DNA from: an uncultured Pseudomonas sp.
GTDB lineage: Bacteria > Pseudomonadota > Gammaproteobacteria > Pseudomonadales > Pseudomonadaceae
Assembly: GCA_946886875.1 (NCBI GenBank)
Contig: CAMPJN010000225.1
Location: forward strand, 1 to 6,437
Direction of reading: 5' to 3'
Length of the DNA: 6,437 nucleotides
Shown: positions 5,837-6,437 of the stretch, one piece after another
Position numbering within the stretch: the stretch's first letter is position 1
Layout: the number at the start of each line of letters is the position of its first letter
Program-made: the position numbers and the translations under genes
Notes under the pieces: generated by a model
What the model saw: the letters and a program-made list of their open reading frames with translations, nothing else
The model's database searches: none
Told to the model about the DNA's origin: nothing

Positions 5837-6437
5837 ATGAGCCTGCAAGGTAAAGTTGCGCTGGTCACCGGCGCGAGCCGCGGTATTGGCCAAGCCATTG
5901 CTCTGGAGTTGGGGCGTCAAGGCGCAGTGGTCATCGGGACGGCAACCACCGCGTCCGGTGCCGAACGCATCGCTGAAACGCTCAAGGAACATGGCATCGA
6001 AGGGGCGGGTCTGGTGCTGGATGTCGGCAGTAACGAGTCGGTTGCCAGCACGCTCGAGCACATTCAGCAGCATCTTGGGCAACCACTAATCCTGGTCAAT
6101 AACGCCGGCATCACCCGCGATAACCTGATGCTACGCATGAAAGATGACGAGTGGTTCGATGTCATCAATACCAATTTGAGCAGCCTTTACCGGCTTACCA
6201 AGGCAGTATTGCGCGGTATGACCAAGGCTCGTTACGGGCGCATCATCAATATTGGTTCGGTAGTCGGTGCTATGGGCAACGCTGGCCAAGTAAACTATGC
6301 TGCCGCCAAGGCCGGGCTGGAAGGTTTCGGTCGTGCATTGGCGCGCGAGGTCGGCTCACGGGCTATTACCGTGAATGCCGTCGCGCCAGGTTTTATCGAT
6401 ACAGACATGACCCGCGAGTTGCCGGAAGCTCAGCGCG
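5837..6437 (+). CDS. fabG: 3-oxoacyl-ACP reductase FabG (3'-truncated by window edge)
   Basis: FabG is a tetrameric short-chain dehydrogenase/reductase that uses NADPH to reduce 3-ketoacyl-ACP to 3-hydroxyacyl-ACP in each fatty acid elongation cycle. The frame stays open from ATG 5837 to the window end, giving 200 full codons of an expected 245 or so; the missing part is only cut off, not broken. The Rossmann motif TGASRGIG is at 11-18, with NNAG at 88-91 and Asn113 in NTNLSS as the active-site asparagine. The catalytic Ser141 is in GSVVG, with Tyr154 and Lys158 in NYAAAKAG. Serine-to-tyrosine spacing (13) and Tyr-x3-Lys match E. coli FabG. APGFIDTDMT (183-192) begins the substrate-side loop. 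A strong ribosome binding site, AAGGAG (5825-5830), overlaps the fabD stop codon and lies 6 bases before the ATG, so fabD and fabG are probably translated in tandem. Its place after fabD separates it from the many FabG-like paralogues. Confidence 0.96.
   Translation, partial: MSLQGKVALVTGASRGIGQAIALELGRQGAVVIGTATTASGAERIAETLKEHGIEGAGLVLDVGSNESVASTLEHIQQHLGQPLILVNNAGITRDNLMLRMKDDEWFDVINTNLSSLYRLTKAVLRGMTKARYGRIINIGSVVGAMGNAGQVNYAAAKAGLEGFGRALAREVGSRAITVNAVAPGFIDTDMTRELPEAQR

Noticed and set aside
5104..5898. Long minus-strand open frame opposite fabD (264 codons)
   Set aside because: fabD has its full catalytic set, so this is a by-product of codon bias on the opposite strand. The translation resembles no family I recognise. 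The same applies to the minus-strand frames opposite sppA (1496-2083) and plsX (3908-4549).

Overview
This window looks like an ordinary core-genome stretch of a Pseudomonas chromosome (gammaproteobacterium). The evidence is the gene order rluC – HAD phosphatase – sppA on the plus strand, maf/yceF on the minus strand, then yceD – rpmF – plsX – fabD – fabG on the plus strand. The protein sequences are strongly Pseudomonas-like, for example the YceD N-terminus with PIPPHVDPRKLADRG and the bL32 tail VIDKGADE. There is also no fabH between plsX and fabD, unlike Escherichia coli. Base composition is moderately GC-rich. I cannot name the species. Coding density is very high, and I see no mobile element, CRISPR array, tRNA, rRNA or other sign of horizontal transfer. 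No gap between genes reaches 300 bases.

Region 1 (1-2360, plus strand). The 3' two thirds of rluC (23S rRNA pseudouridine synthase) overlaps by 8 bases a GTG-started HAD phosphatase gene. That gene in turn overlaps by 11 bases sppA, a membrane-anchored S49 signal peptide peptidase. The three genes are almost certainly co-transcribed from a promoter left of the window. They end at a Rho-independent terminator at 2335-2365, which abuts the convergent maf gene.

Region 2 (2364-3051). maf/yceF on the minus strand encodes a Maf-family nucleotide pyrophosphatase of the m7GTP-type (YceF) subgroup. The 109-base gap between it and yceD is divergent. It holds a near-consensus sigma70 promoter firing rightwards and a weaker candidate firing leftwards.

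Region 3 (3052 to window end, plus strand). yceD (DUF177), rpmF (bL32), plsX, fabD and fabG form one directional cluster with no visible internal terminator. It links a ribosome-associated pair (YceD/bL32) to phospholipid and fatty acid synthesis. PlsX makes acyl-phosphate from acyl-ACP, FabD loads malonyl onto ACP, and FabG reduces 3-ketoacyl-ACP. fabG is cut by the window edge about 45 residues short of its usual length.

The most notable signals concern expression rather than new genes. The yceD promoter sits so close to the only reasonable start codon that the transcript should be leaderless or nearly so. plsX begins with a TTG codon three bases after rpmF and has almost no Shine-Dalgarno sequence. 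I found no evidence for a previously undescribed biological system.
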